DNA of 64,000 nucleotides, from assembly GCF_036588685.1 (NCBI RefSeq), contig NC_086374.1:67330457-67394456 (forward strand). The letters run 5' to 3'. Source of the DNA: Mytilus trossulus. Lineage: Eukaryota > Mollusca > Bivalvia > Mytilida > Mytilidae. The notes under the pieces were generated by a model. That model saw only the letters and a list, made by a program, of their open reading frames with translations. It was not told the DNA's origin and did no database searches. Position 1 is the first letter of the stretch, and each line of letters opens with the position of its first letter. Below are positions 22,610 through 32,742 of the stretch, in pieces. Made by a program: the position numbers and the translations under genes.

Positions 22610-24046
22610 CAAGGTTGGCAAAGTATTACCCGCCCGGGAAAACCCAGTTGAAACCCGGGTTTTCCCGGGCTGGGCAATACTCCCTGAAATGGGTATTACT
22701 GGGCAATACTGGGCAATATGATTTTTTTAAGCTTATTTCAACACAAAAAAAGTAAAGACTTGTGTTAGTTTCATAGTGTTATAGCTAAATATATACATTT
22801 TATGCATATTACCATTGAGAGTCATTGCTACAAGATTGAAAATTCAATTTCATTCTCTTCTTCCCTTATTCTATGTAGGCAGAATACAAGATTTGCACAT
22901 TTTAGGATACCTCATTAATTTTCCTAGCATTGTTTCAATAATTCTAACTTTGCAAAAAAATACATCTTATTGCAGGGTGGTTAATTCAAATAGAAATACA
23001 ATCATTTTGCTAAATGAAAACCCTGCAGGGTCATGTCATTAACACTTATAGAATTGAAAAGGCTGTTTATTGTTATATAAACATATATGTAATCTAATCT
23101 GAATAATTAGTACTAATTAGTGATTTCTGACATACAAAGATATTATTTAAAAGAATTGGTTCTTACATTCAATAGTTAATTCTTAATATTAGTTATATAT
23201 ATTTTAAATAAATGAATTCTTTGGCTTTACATGAATGCTAACAGTCTGACCAATTTAGACAGAAGGCTGATTTAATATTTTTTAGGATAAATATTGAGAA
23301 AGGCTTTTTGCTATTTATGTTTGTCTAAAATGTCTTCATAGATATAGGAAGATGTGGTGTGAGTGCCAATGAGACAACTCTCCATCCAAATAACAATTTA
23401 AAAAGTTAACCATTATAGGTTAAAGCACGGCCTTCAACACGGAGCCTTGGCTCACACCGAACAACAAGCTATAAAGGGCCCCAAAATTACTAGTGTAAAA
23501 CCATTCAAACGGGAAAACCAACGGTCTAATCTATATAAACAAAACGAGAAACTAGAAACACGTATATATTACATAAACAAACGACAACTACTGTACATCA
23601 GATTCCTGACTTAGGACAGGTGCAAACATTTGCAGCGGGATTAAACGTTTTAATGGAACCAAACCTTCTCCCTTTTTCTGAAACAATAGCATAACATCAC
23701 AACATAGAAAAACATACAATAAAATATCAATTGGCAGACTTAACTCAATCAAAAAACGTATGATTACACACATGTACACTTGTCTCATAGTTGCTGGAAT
23801 ACTACATTTTCAAAGACTTAATAAACAAGTATGATACTGATTTATAAATCAAAATGGGTTTATGAATATCTTAAATGTATTGCATTTGTATTAAATAACT
23901 GAATCCTCTTCAAAATTCAGGCCAGTATTTCATATTATCCAGCATTTCCCAGTATTATCCGGTAAAACCCAGTGAAACCCGGGTTTTCACAGTATTTCCC
24001 AGTGGGCTAGGCAATACTCATAAAACCCGGGTTTTTGCCAACCCTG
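22610..24046. mobile_element. hAT-like fold-back element with AACCCGGGTTT arms
   Basis: The ends are CAAGGTTGGCAAAG and, inverted, CAGGGTTGGCAAAAA. The flanking octamers are GAGCTCAA (22602-22609) and GACCTCAA (24047-24054), 7 of 8 identical. Each arm of about 100 bp contains AAACCCGGGTTTT palindromes and GGGCAATACT / CCCAGTATT words. CAGGG-TGGCAA ends with 8-bp duplications are typical of the hAT superfamily. No transposase was seen, so the element is non-autonomous. A family C copy lies inside (23335-23790). Confidence 0.75.
23335..23790 (+). repeat. family C repeat, copy 3, nested in the hAT-like element
   Basis: GGAAGATGTGGTGTGAGTGC, CCAATGAGACAACTCTCCAT, ACGGCCTTCAACACGGAGCC, AGCTATAAAGGGCCCCAAAA and GACTTAGGACAGGTGC are present in family order. 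It resembles a subfamily with the GGAGCCTTGGCTCACA segment also seen at 58.26 kb. Confidence 0.6.
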
Positions 24047-24059
24047 GACCTCAATATCA

Positions 24060-25385
24060 CCCACAAAGTTAAAACTACGTGAAAGTTGGCCTTGTGGTCA
24101 TAACAATTCCGAGTCCATGCAACCAAAGATTTATTTTATGGATTTACCTTCAACAAGAACGCTCATAGCCAAATTTTGTACTTATCAGAAAGAAAGCCAG
24201 AGGAAAAGAAAAAAAAAGTTTTTCAAAATACTTACATGACACCGGTAGTGGTTGAAAATAAGATCTTCTTGACGTTTTCTATATATCGTTTTCTCTTCCT
24301 GCTACATTGCTTATATATGTCAAATATATTTATATACTTTATTTGCACTATAATAAAACGATATATTTAAATAATGTTATAAATAAGAAACTGTATTGCC
24401 ACGCCTATATTGCTTATATTGCATAGGTTACACAAGTAAATGTTCAGCTTATTTAAAACTTATTTACGATTTAATTAGTTTTATCAGTTGATAACAATGC
24501 AAAGATATCCGGTTGATTTCACCATAAATAAAGACAAATCTTATCAAACAAAATTATTTAGTTTATATACAGCTTATTCGAAAACAACAATAAAAAAAAA
24601 TAAAGGTAACCGATGAGTTAAAAAAAATCTATTTTATTATATGCCAAAAAATGGCATTTTTGCACCAAAGAGAGATAATTTGGAGCTTCTTCAATACTAT
24701 CTACATTTTAAAAGTCGCCTGGGGCCAGCACGAATTGATTTTTTTTTAATCACTTTTGTATCAAATGATAAAGTAACAACCACTAAAGTTAATTAAAAAA
24801 AAATGGTTTTTTTTCTGAAAATCTTATACCCGCGAGCCTCCTTAAACATCCGGCCATTGTGTTATTGTTGTATTGTTATTTTATAAATATTTTGATATGA
24901 GCGTCACTACAGTACTGAGTCTTATAAAGACGAAACGCACGTCTGGCGTATTACTCGATTTATTTCACTTGACATGGCGGAGTTTAACCGGTTCGCTCAA
25001 AATAAACCAGTCCATCTATAGATAGGTGTATTAGGATAAACTCATCAATGAAGTGTCCAGTAATTCTTTTGTAAATTCCTTTGATGACACTGATAGGTGA
25101 TTAGAAATCAGTTATAATTATAACGGCAATCATCCTTATCACACACATCTTCAAATAGACTGTCCTTATGCAAATAAAAACTTAGCTCCGCCCGATCAGT
25201 TGAAATAACATTGGTAATACTAAATTAAAATCCGATACCTTTGATAACCATTTGTGTACTTTAAACGACAAAATTATTTTAAATCTACCTGTGTGACGTT
25301 TACATTCTGACGTCAAACACGCGATTCTACACTAGAGTTGATGTTTAAGCCATTCGGTCAGACAGGACTTGAAATATTTCAATCC
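24060..25385. other. AT-rich intergenic DNA; no gene seen
   Basis: A short dispersed-repeat piece at 24905-24960 carries the motif GAAACGCACGTCTGGCGT. Otherwise nothing recognised. Confidence 0.35.
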
Positions 25386-25387
25386 TA

Positions 25388-26112
25388 AAGCTGGGGTCAC
25401 ACATTCACGATTTTTACTGCCGTCCTTGACAGGACCATTCCCGATTAAAATTTGTCAAAAGTCTGATCAAGGTCCTGTGAATCGTGGATGGAAATTCGAT
25501 TTGTATCTTTCGCCAGGTAAAATTCGACCGAGTCTGTCACGACTGCGTCCCGATTCTACCGAATGTAATCCGACAGAGATCAGATAGTGACAAGACAGTG
25601 AACCGACGCTGACGGAAGTTATCCGTTCGAAAACTGTCGACATAATCGGGATGATCAGTTACTGTCGGAACGTAATCCTATCACGGTCCGCTCTATCGCA
25701 TTGCAAACGGCTTTGTCTGGTCTCAGTCGTATTGTATTCTGTTATTGTCGGGACTTCTCCAGATCATTCCCGTTCCACAGGACACCGTCCCGAATACACA
25801 GAACATTGTTAGGAATTCGATCCGATAGAGCAGAATCTGTCACGACATAGGCACGATTGTAATCCGATTAGACAAAATCGGCTGAGTTTCCCCGAATGTT
25901 ACGGGACGCACCTAACTGTCGGGGTGCTTTGCCGAACTATTCGGACCCTTCCCGACCAGTAGGAATCTGTTACGAACTAAAACGACTGCGTTCAGACAAT
26001 AATAGGACATTCCAGATAATTGAGGATACTAATCCGACTTTTTCACTTTTCGTGTCGTATCGCTGTCTGATCTCAAACGGGAGCAATAATCGGCAATGTG
26101 TGAACCCCGCAT
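25388..26112. mobile_element. GC-richer inverted-repeat element packed with CCGA/TCGG words
   Basis: The left end AAAGCTGGGGTCACACATTC is matched, inverted, by the right end (AATGCGGGGTTCACACATTG), followed on both sides by CGATT. The inside is visibly less AT-rich than the neighbourhood. It is built of many short degenerate words such as CCCGATT, TCGGGA, GTCACGACT and CCGACAG in both orientations. No target duplication is obvious. No protein similarity could be recognised in any frame. Confidence 0.62.
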
Positions 26113-26204
26113 TAATGGTTTGATTTAACATACAGAAATAAAATACAGAAGTTAGTTAGCTATTAAAGTTGTTGTTAAGTTAGATATATGTTTTTTTGTG
26201 CTTC

Positions 26205-26475
26205 TTTGATATAAAATGTCTGTTTTGTTCACGTATCGTTGTCAATTTTATGGAATTTTGAGCGACTGTCACACTAGTGAGAGGTTTAGCGCTATAAAAA
26301 CTGGTACAATCCACCATTTCCAACATAATAAAATTCCTGTACCAAGTCAGGAATATAACAGCTGTTGTCTATTCGTTTTATACAGTATAATATTTTGATT
26401 TAGCCGTTTGATATTAAAGGGACTTTTCGTTTTGAATTCTCCTCGGAGTTCAGTATTTTTGAGATTTTACTTTTC
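26205..26475 (+). repeat. family A repeat, copy 4
   Basis: It has GAGAGGTTTAGCGCTATAAA, CCACCATTTCCAAC, CCTGTACCAAGTCAGGAATA, CTATTCGTTT and the end GAGTTCAGTATTTTTGAGAT. Confidence 0.6.
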
Positions 26476-26479
26476 ACGG

Positions 26480-26930
26480 TTACAGCCAAAAAACTGAGTG
26501 TATTGCATAAACTTCAAAAGCTGCCATGTTGAATTACTTGAAATTCATTGTGTTGGTCATAACCAGTAAAAATAGCTTACACTCTAATATCGAACATAAA
26601 TGTGGAAAGGAGGACGGGATCATGGCTGCTACAATTTAAAAATGTCTTTAGTCACATGTCACACAGACTATACGGTCAAGCAAGTCATGGTGACTTTAAT
26701 ATAACTCTTAGTATTTACTACTTCTATTTATAAATCTTAATTCAGTGGCTGGTATTGAAATCATTTCTTTCCTCTGAGTGCCTTCTTGTGTTTCTTTGGT
26801 ACATATGACGTGGCTCTGTACTTATAAATCTCGTTATTTGTTTGTGCTATTGTTAATATTTTGCTATTGTGCTTTGTCTATATGCCTTTTGTGCTTCTTT
26901 GTGACATAATTGTTGGTTTTTATAGTAAAT
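26480..26930. other. spacer between family A copies; no gene seen
   Basis: Nothing recognised. Confidence 0.3.
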
Positions 26931-26937
26931 AAGATTA

Positions 26938-27237
26938 TAACAAAATTTTGACTGCTGTACCCCTATTTTTGACATGTTTAACTGATTTATTCACAAATAG
27001 TTTCCAATGTAATGTATTTCATGCGACTGTCATACAAATGAGAGGTTTGGCTAGCTATAAAACCAGCTTTAATCTACCATTTTCTACACAAAAAAAATAC
27101 CTGTACCAAGTCAGAAATATAACAATTGATAGCCACTCGCTCGATTGACGTGTTTGAGCCTTTGATTTTGTCTTTTGATAGGGACTTACCGTTTTGAAAT
27201 TCTCCGGAGTTCAGTATTTTTGCGACTTTACTTTTTT
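26938..27237 (+). repeat. family A repeat, copy 5
   Basis: It has GACTGCTGTACCCCTATTTT, GAGAGGTTTGGCTAGCTATA, TACCTGTACCAAGTCAGAAA and the end CGGAGTTCAGTATTTTTGCG. It shares the GGCTAGCTATAAAACC variant with copy 6. Confidence 0.6.
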
Positions 27238-27239
27238 CC

Positions 27240-28585
27240 AAGGAAGTTTAACTTTCGAATGCTTACTATGTTTTCGAAAAAAACAGATTCTGAAATATAC
27301 TGGAAACCTTCGGGTAAAAAATCTATTGCACCAGATGCGCATTTCCACATGTATATAATGTTTTTTTCAGTGATGCTCGAGCCAAAATATTTGAAAATTC
27401 CAAAACTAATCAATCATTGACGAGCTGATAAAACCTAAAAGGTTAAGAAATATATAGCCAATTCGTGACAATAAAAGATAACATTTTATTTATTCAAACT
27501 GTTGATCACACCTTCAAACGTAGAGCAACCTCCAAACATCTAAGATACCTGGCTTAAAATTGTGTACGCTTTCTGCACTTTTCGTCTACAAAAGACTCAT
27601 TAGTGACGCTCGAATAAAAAAAACTTTATTAAAATACCCAGTTGAAGAGTTTTGAGGATAAAAATACTCGAAAGGGTCAGCCAAATACATGTTTTAAGGT
27701 TATCTATTACGGAGGTAAAGTAAAAAGATACGCTATCAAACAAATGTTTTTTATGGATTCTATTAATTTCCACTGCTTTTCCAGAATTTCATGGACGACA
27801 TTCTATACAACATAGTGGATGAATTTCAAAATGACATCACATTGCCCGAGGCTTTTGACGTCAAATGTACCATATAACAAACGATAGCGCATACGCAGTC
27901 TTACTAAAATAAAAGACAAATAGCTAGAATTGCTTCCTCAAGCGTTGTCTGTAGGGTTCTGCAGTTGGCCCGAGAACACAGTTATTTCGTAGTGCATTTC
28001 TTTTAGACAATAAATTCAAATTAAAAAAATCGCACCTGCTCTTTCTCAAAAAGATTTTTACAGTGTAGTGTACTACCAGTGAGACAAATAATATCAAAAT
28101 TATAGAAACTTCTACCAGCTCTAACTCAAAATATTGACAATTCTGTGTTAAGGGGGTGTAAAATTCAGTTTGACAGCTTCAGACGTGCTAAAATTTGACC
28201 TTTTAGAACTGGACCAATTTACTTCTTAACATAAAGATTCAGCACCCAATTTTTTTTTACATGTAATTACATCCCCCTACTTGATATTTCATGCATTTAA
28301 TATCAAGAAATAAATTGGGAAAGTGTATCAGATAAGACATGCAAGTTATACACTGTTTACACTAGGGACTATATTCGTAGACAACGAAAACCAAAGGACG
28401 ATAACTGTGTCCTTGGACCAGTTGCATTAATTGTCGACTTTAAATTGAAACAGATCAATATTGACCAGTCTGAAGTAGACTGTGTTTAAATGCTATATAA
28501 TAACACTTTAATCATTGTTAATATATCTGTGGGAAAATTTAAACAAAGCACGAAACACTGCACAGTTTCTGGGTGCTTTGGTGTG
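27240..28585. other. intergenic DNA; no gene seen
   Basis: A segment at about 28355-28420 (GTAGACAACGAAAACC) has a loose counterpart near 57225. Nothing else recognised. Confidence 0.3.
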
Positions 28586-28589
28586 TCTG

Positions 28590-28837
28590 ATTGTTCTGTT
28601 CACACATTTTTGTCATTGTAATAGAATTTCAAATGTAACTGTCGCACAGTGATATGTTTAGCTAGCTATAAAACCACGTTAAATCCCCCATTTTCTACAT
28701 GAGGAACTGCCTATATTAAACCTGTCAGGAATATGACAGTTGTTTGGTGAGTTTGCCTTTGCTTTTGCCATTTGTAAAGGAACTTTCCGTCTTAAATTTT
28801 CCTTGAAATTCAGTATTTTAGCTATTTTACTTTTCCC
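28590..28837 (+). repeat. family A repeat, copy 6
   Basis: It has TTTAGCTAGCTATAAAACCA, CCCCCATTTTCTACATG, GTCAGGAATATGACAGTTGT and GAAATTCAGTATTTTAGC in family order. Confidence 0.55.
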
Positions 28838-28839
28838 CA

Positions 28840-29260
28840 AAAAGCACCGAACAACTTAACTACGTGGATGCGAGTTTATACACCTCACACAACCATACGG
28901 GGGCCCAAGTTTTGCAAGGATTTTAGTGCCCGTAGATTAAGACTAAGGTGATCAGGTTGAAAGATTTAAAAACCTCAGTCACTCTTAGGACTTTAAAAAA
29001 AAAAAGTACTGATAACAGGTATTTCTAATAGAGATTGATGGGTCAAACAGATATTTACAACAACAAACCGCCAACTTCCTCTACGACAGCCTCATTTAAA
29101 ATGTTTTTCGAAACAATACCATACAACAGTATCAGGAAAACTCGAACAATATATATTAGTAAATGCTTCTTCAAGTGCAGTTTAGTGCCTTTGAATATAT
29201 TTTCAAAAATATCTTGAAATTATGATTTTTTAATTACATGGCTTTCTCAGACGGACTTTC
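28840..29260. other. spacer; no gene seen
   Basis: Nothing recognised. Confidence 0.3.
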
Positions 29261-29261
29261 A

Positions 29262-29366
29262 TTGTTGAAGGCCGTACGGTGACTTATAGTTGTTAATGTC
29301 TGTGTCATTTTGGTCTTTTGTGGATAGTTGTCATATTTGCAATCATACCACATCTCCTTTTTTACA
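29262..29366 (-). repeat. family C repeat, 5' fragment
   Basis: The reverse complement reads GGAGATGTGGTATGATTGC, AGTCACCGTACGGCCTTCAA, which is the family C 5' end. It abuts the reverse-transcriptase remnant. Confidence 0.6.
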
Positions 29367-29430
29367 TATTAACAATTTAGACAAGGTGTCTCGACCACAT
29401 AATAAATTCGGTAAAGACCCGTCGAAATTG

Positions 29431-31468
29431 CATTTAATTGATAAATTCAACAACACTTACCGTTATCTTGATTATATTTTTTCGATAGATAATCAAGAAT
29501 TTTCTCAATATACTACTGAAATTTACCCCAAGGAACTTGCTTTAAATAAATCAAATTCATACGGTAATAATTGTCCTTTCCTGGATTTAGATATTTCGAT
29601 TTTAAACGGGAAACTGCACACTAATATTAACGACAAAAGGGACGATTTTTCGTTCCCTATTGTAATTTTCCATTTTTAGATGGTGATGTTCCTTTGGCAC
29701 CATCTTACGGTCTTTATATTTCACAGCTCGTTCGCTATACCCGCGTCTGGTTTTTTTTTTATTTTAACGAACGCAATCTATGTATTACTGGTAAACCAGG
29801 GATATCATTACCATAAATTACTTAAAACATTTACTAATTTTTGGAAAGATTAGAACTTGTTCTAAATCTTTACTTAGGCACCACCCTCCCTAACAACAGG
29901 ACAGGTTAGCTACTGTTATTAAATGTATTCACACTAAAATATAGTTCCCTATGGTTCTCATATATGTGCACATAATACACATATAAACTGAAAAAAATGG
30001 GTATATTATTGGAGCAGTTCATTCAAGAATGTATGTCATTAAGGTGTGTTGATGTGTAGGCTTTTTAAAAAACATTTTGATTAGGTAAGTAGGTATTGAA
30101 TCAACTAGTATGATTGACAACTGTCATTATCACTAAACAATCAGACACAAGGTGGACCTTTAATTACAATGCCCCACCTCCTAAACTGCCATTCAAATTG
30201 ACCACATTACCCATCAACCTCAGTCTTACATAATTATACATGCATCTAATTCCTAATACACAAGTATTTGAACTCAAAATTGAATACACAAATGTGTATT
30301 AGATGTTTGATATTTATAAGGATGATAGATTTATTTACTGCCAATTACTTTTGATCTACATTACATAAAGTGATTGTGTAAATTATATCTGAAAGATAAA
30401 TGATTAATGGATTAACAAGATCTTAAAAAAATGAAAAATGAATATAAATATGAATTTATAAAAGGTATTCAAGTATGGCCTATAATTTACTTGATAAATT
30501 TCCAATAATCATCTGTAATTAATCAACAATTTAGATTAGTTCACTTTTTTTTTTATCAGGAATTGGCTTGAAACAGTTTTAAAATTTTAAAACTTTTAAT
30601 TATAACAAACCATTGTTTATTAGTTTATTTCCCATCAATCATTATGTTTATTTTAGTCATTTGAATTTTTATTAGAAGTAAATATATATTTTTGCAATCA
30701 AGAAAGAATCTACATTTCATTAAAATAAGTTTTTTAATTGGTTACGTTGAAAAATAAAATTGAAAGTGCCCTGTGTGGAAAAACACTTTAAAAATTGGTC
30801 AAAAGGCACTCTAAAACTTTTAATGACCCTTTTAATTTTCAATGCCATATAACCTGTGTTTCAACTGACAAAATGCCCCAAAACAACATTTTCAGATTAT
30901 TTTTGTTGGCACTTTAAAGCTTTTAGCTGTTGGTCTAAATTTATGTCTGACAAGGATAGTTGGTAACATTTACCAGAAGAATTTTTGCATTGTTTTTTTT
31001 TTTTTTAAACATGTTCAGAACCGGCAACATAAATTCGATTGGATATAAACTGCAGTTTAAATAAAAATGTGCAAATTTAGAGACCCACATTATTTAATTT
31101 GAGCTCATTTTATCCTCATACTGGAAAAGCAAGTTTCTTTCTAAAGACCTGCTGTAAATGCAATTTTCAGCAATAGTGCTTTATAAATGTTCATTTTTCC
31201 TCACCATACCTTAATATGAAATAATTCAAACTACTGTTCTAATCTTTCCATGAGTGATATCCATCACTTTGATTTCCATAGATATAAAGATTTGGTTTTG
31301 AAGTTTGGTTGTACCTGTAGAAAACTTATTTTTAACGGGATAGCACATCCTCATTTTTACGGAAATGTTGTTAACCGTGCCCGGAAATTTAGAAATGATC
31401 CTTGTAAACTTATCGCTCCTTTAAATAAACTTATTCTAAAAGGTTATCAATTTAACACTGAAATATAA
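29431..31468 (+). pseudogene. reverse-transcriptase remnant, split by 1.4 kb of inserted DNA
   Basis: The left part (29431-29840) reads FNNTYRYLDYIFSID...YPKEL...FLDLDIS...KRDDFSFPIV. After a one-base loss near 29665 it resumes as PFLDGDVPLAPSYG...ISQLVRY. The right part (about 31266-31468) continues collinearly with HRYKDLVLKFGC and HPHFYGNVVNRARKFRND. I recognise this pattern from repetitive reverse-transcriptase proteins common in molluscs and cnidarians; the retroelement class is not certain. The catalytic YLDD box reads YLDY (codons 29464-29475), and a frameshift, stops and an insertion follow, so it is dead. Confidence 0.7.
29843..31249. mobile_element. 1.4-kb insertion in the reverse-transcriptase remnant
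   Basis: It begins GGAAAGATTAGAAC (29843-29856) and ends with the exact inverse (31236-31249). It interrupts a protein-level alignment that resumes on the other side. The left end also forms its own hairpin, so the 14-bp match may not be the true terminal repeat. The interior is AT-rich without a coding signal. Confidence 0.45.
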
Positions 31469-31553
31469 AGATAATTAAATATTGTTTTTATTGGTATAAA
31501 TATTGATTTTGTTATCAGTAAATTAAAAGCAAACTAAATATTACTACTTAGTT

Positions 31554-31571
31554 ATATATATATATATATAC
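31554..31571. repeat. TA dinucleotide microsatellite
   Basis: An uninterrupted run of about nine TA units. Confidence 0.8.
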
Positions 31572-31727
31572 ATTCATGGATCTACAATCTTTCGATAACA
31601 GTAACTTGGCATTGCACAAGGTCATGTTTTTCTCTGACTGTGTATGGCGTCTTTACACTAAATCCATTGTATGTTGGATGTGTACGGATTGATTGTTTAG
31701 TCGAAGATGCAAGATTTGTTTTTGTTG

Positions 31728-32268
31728 TCAGTGGCTTTGAACTAGCTGTCAGATAACTGCGAGTACTCTCAGATCTGTTCCTAGTGTCTTTTTGTTGTAG
31801 AGATGTACAAGTACCTTACCACGTCCGCTTGTATTTTTGTCCATCTGATGAGTTAAGCCTCTTTCAGCTGATTTTTATAGTTCGTTCTTATGTTGTACTG
31901 TTATACCAATGTCCCAGATTAGGGGAGGGTTGGGATCCCGTTAACATGTTTAACCCTGCCACATTATTTATGTATGTGCCTGTCCCAAGTCAGGAGCCTG
32001 TAATGCAGTGGTTGTCGTTTGTTAATGTGTTACATATTTGTTTTTCGTTCATTTTTTTTTTAATAAATAAGACCGTTAGTTTTCTCGTTTGAATTGTTTT
32101 TCATTGTCATATCGGAATCTTTTATAGCTGGTTATGCGGTATGGGCTTTGCTCATCGTTGAGGGCCGTACGGTGACATATAGTTGTTAATGTCTGTGTCA
32201 TTTTGGTCTCTTGTGGACAGTTGTCCCATTGGCAATCATACCACATCTTCTTTTTTATATCTTAAGTT
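31728..32268 (-). repeat. family C repeat, near full-length, inverted
   Basis: The reverse complement follows the whole family order from GAAGATGTGGTATGATTGCC through CACCGTACGGCCCTCAAC and TAACATGTTTAACCCTGCC (on plus) to the GATCTGAGAGTACTCGCAG end. The 102-codon frame at 31784 is part of the repeat and not a gene. Confidence 0.68.
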
Positions 32269-32269
32269 G

Positions 32270-32545
32270 GGAGAAAATTAAGTGTTTCTCCTATTTAAGA
32301 TAAGTATCTGAATTCCGCAGCTATTAAAGTTGTATTGTTATAGAAAAATCAACTATTAAGCATTCAAATATTTTAATTAAACAAATAATTAAAACAAGTG
32401 CGTCTATTCTTTGTCACGACACAATTGTGTTTGTACCACTTCTTGCCGAAAATCAATAAAAAAGTTATTGACAATGTGCTCATTGACCTCAAGAAAAAAA
32501 CTGTATATAACGCATTATTTTATTAATGATTAATGAACAGATATT
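32270..32545. other. probable promoter-side flank of the small zinc-finger-like gene
   Basis: No repeat or coding signal was recognised. The region lies just 5' of a predicted non-coding first exon. Confidence 0.25.
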
Positions 32546-32549
32546 GAAA

Positions 32550-32600
32550 GTCAAACAGACGGACTCAATAAACCGGGTATAGTATACGTTAGCAACACAG
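32550..32600 (+). other. predicted non-coding first exon end and 5' splice site
   Basis: A strong donor, CACAG|GTAAGT, falls at 32600/32601. It pairs with the acceptor CTTGTTTCAG ending at 32706, giving a 106-base intron. The transcription start is not visible, so the left limit given here is nominal. Confidence 0.45.
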
Positions 32601-32742
32601 GTAAGTCATTATTGTTGACATCCGCCATATTTGATTTTAAATGTCAATTGTCATCAACTTGAGTTTATATTCTATCTAAATGATGAATATATCTGTCTTG
32701 TTTCAGTTTAATAAATGAGGATCAGATAACTAATTCTACACA

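Noticed and set aside
31784-32092. 102-codon plus-strand frame
   Set aside because: It lies wholly within an inverted family C repeat and is not kept open in the other copies.
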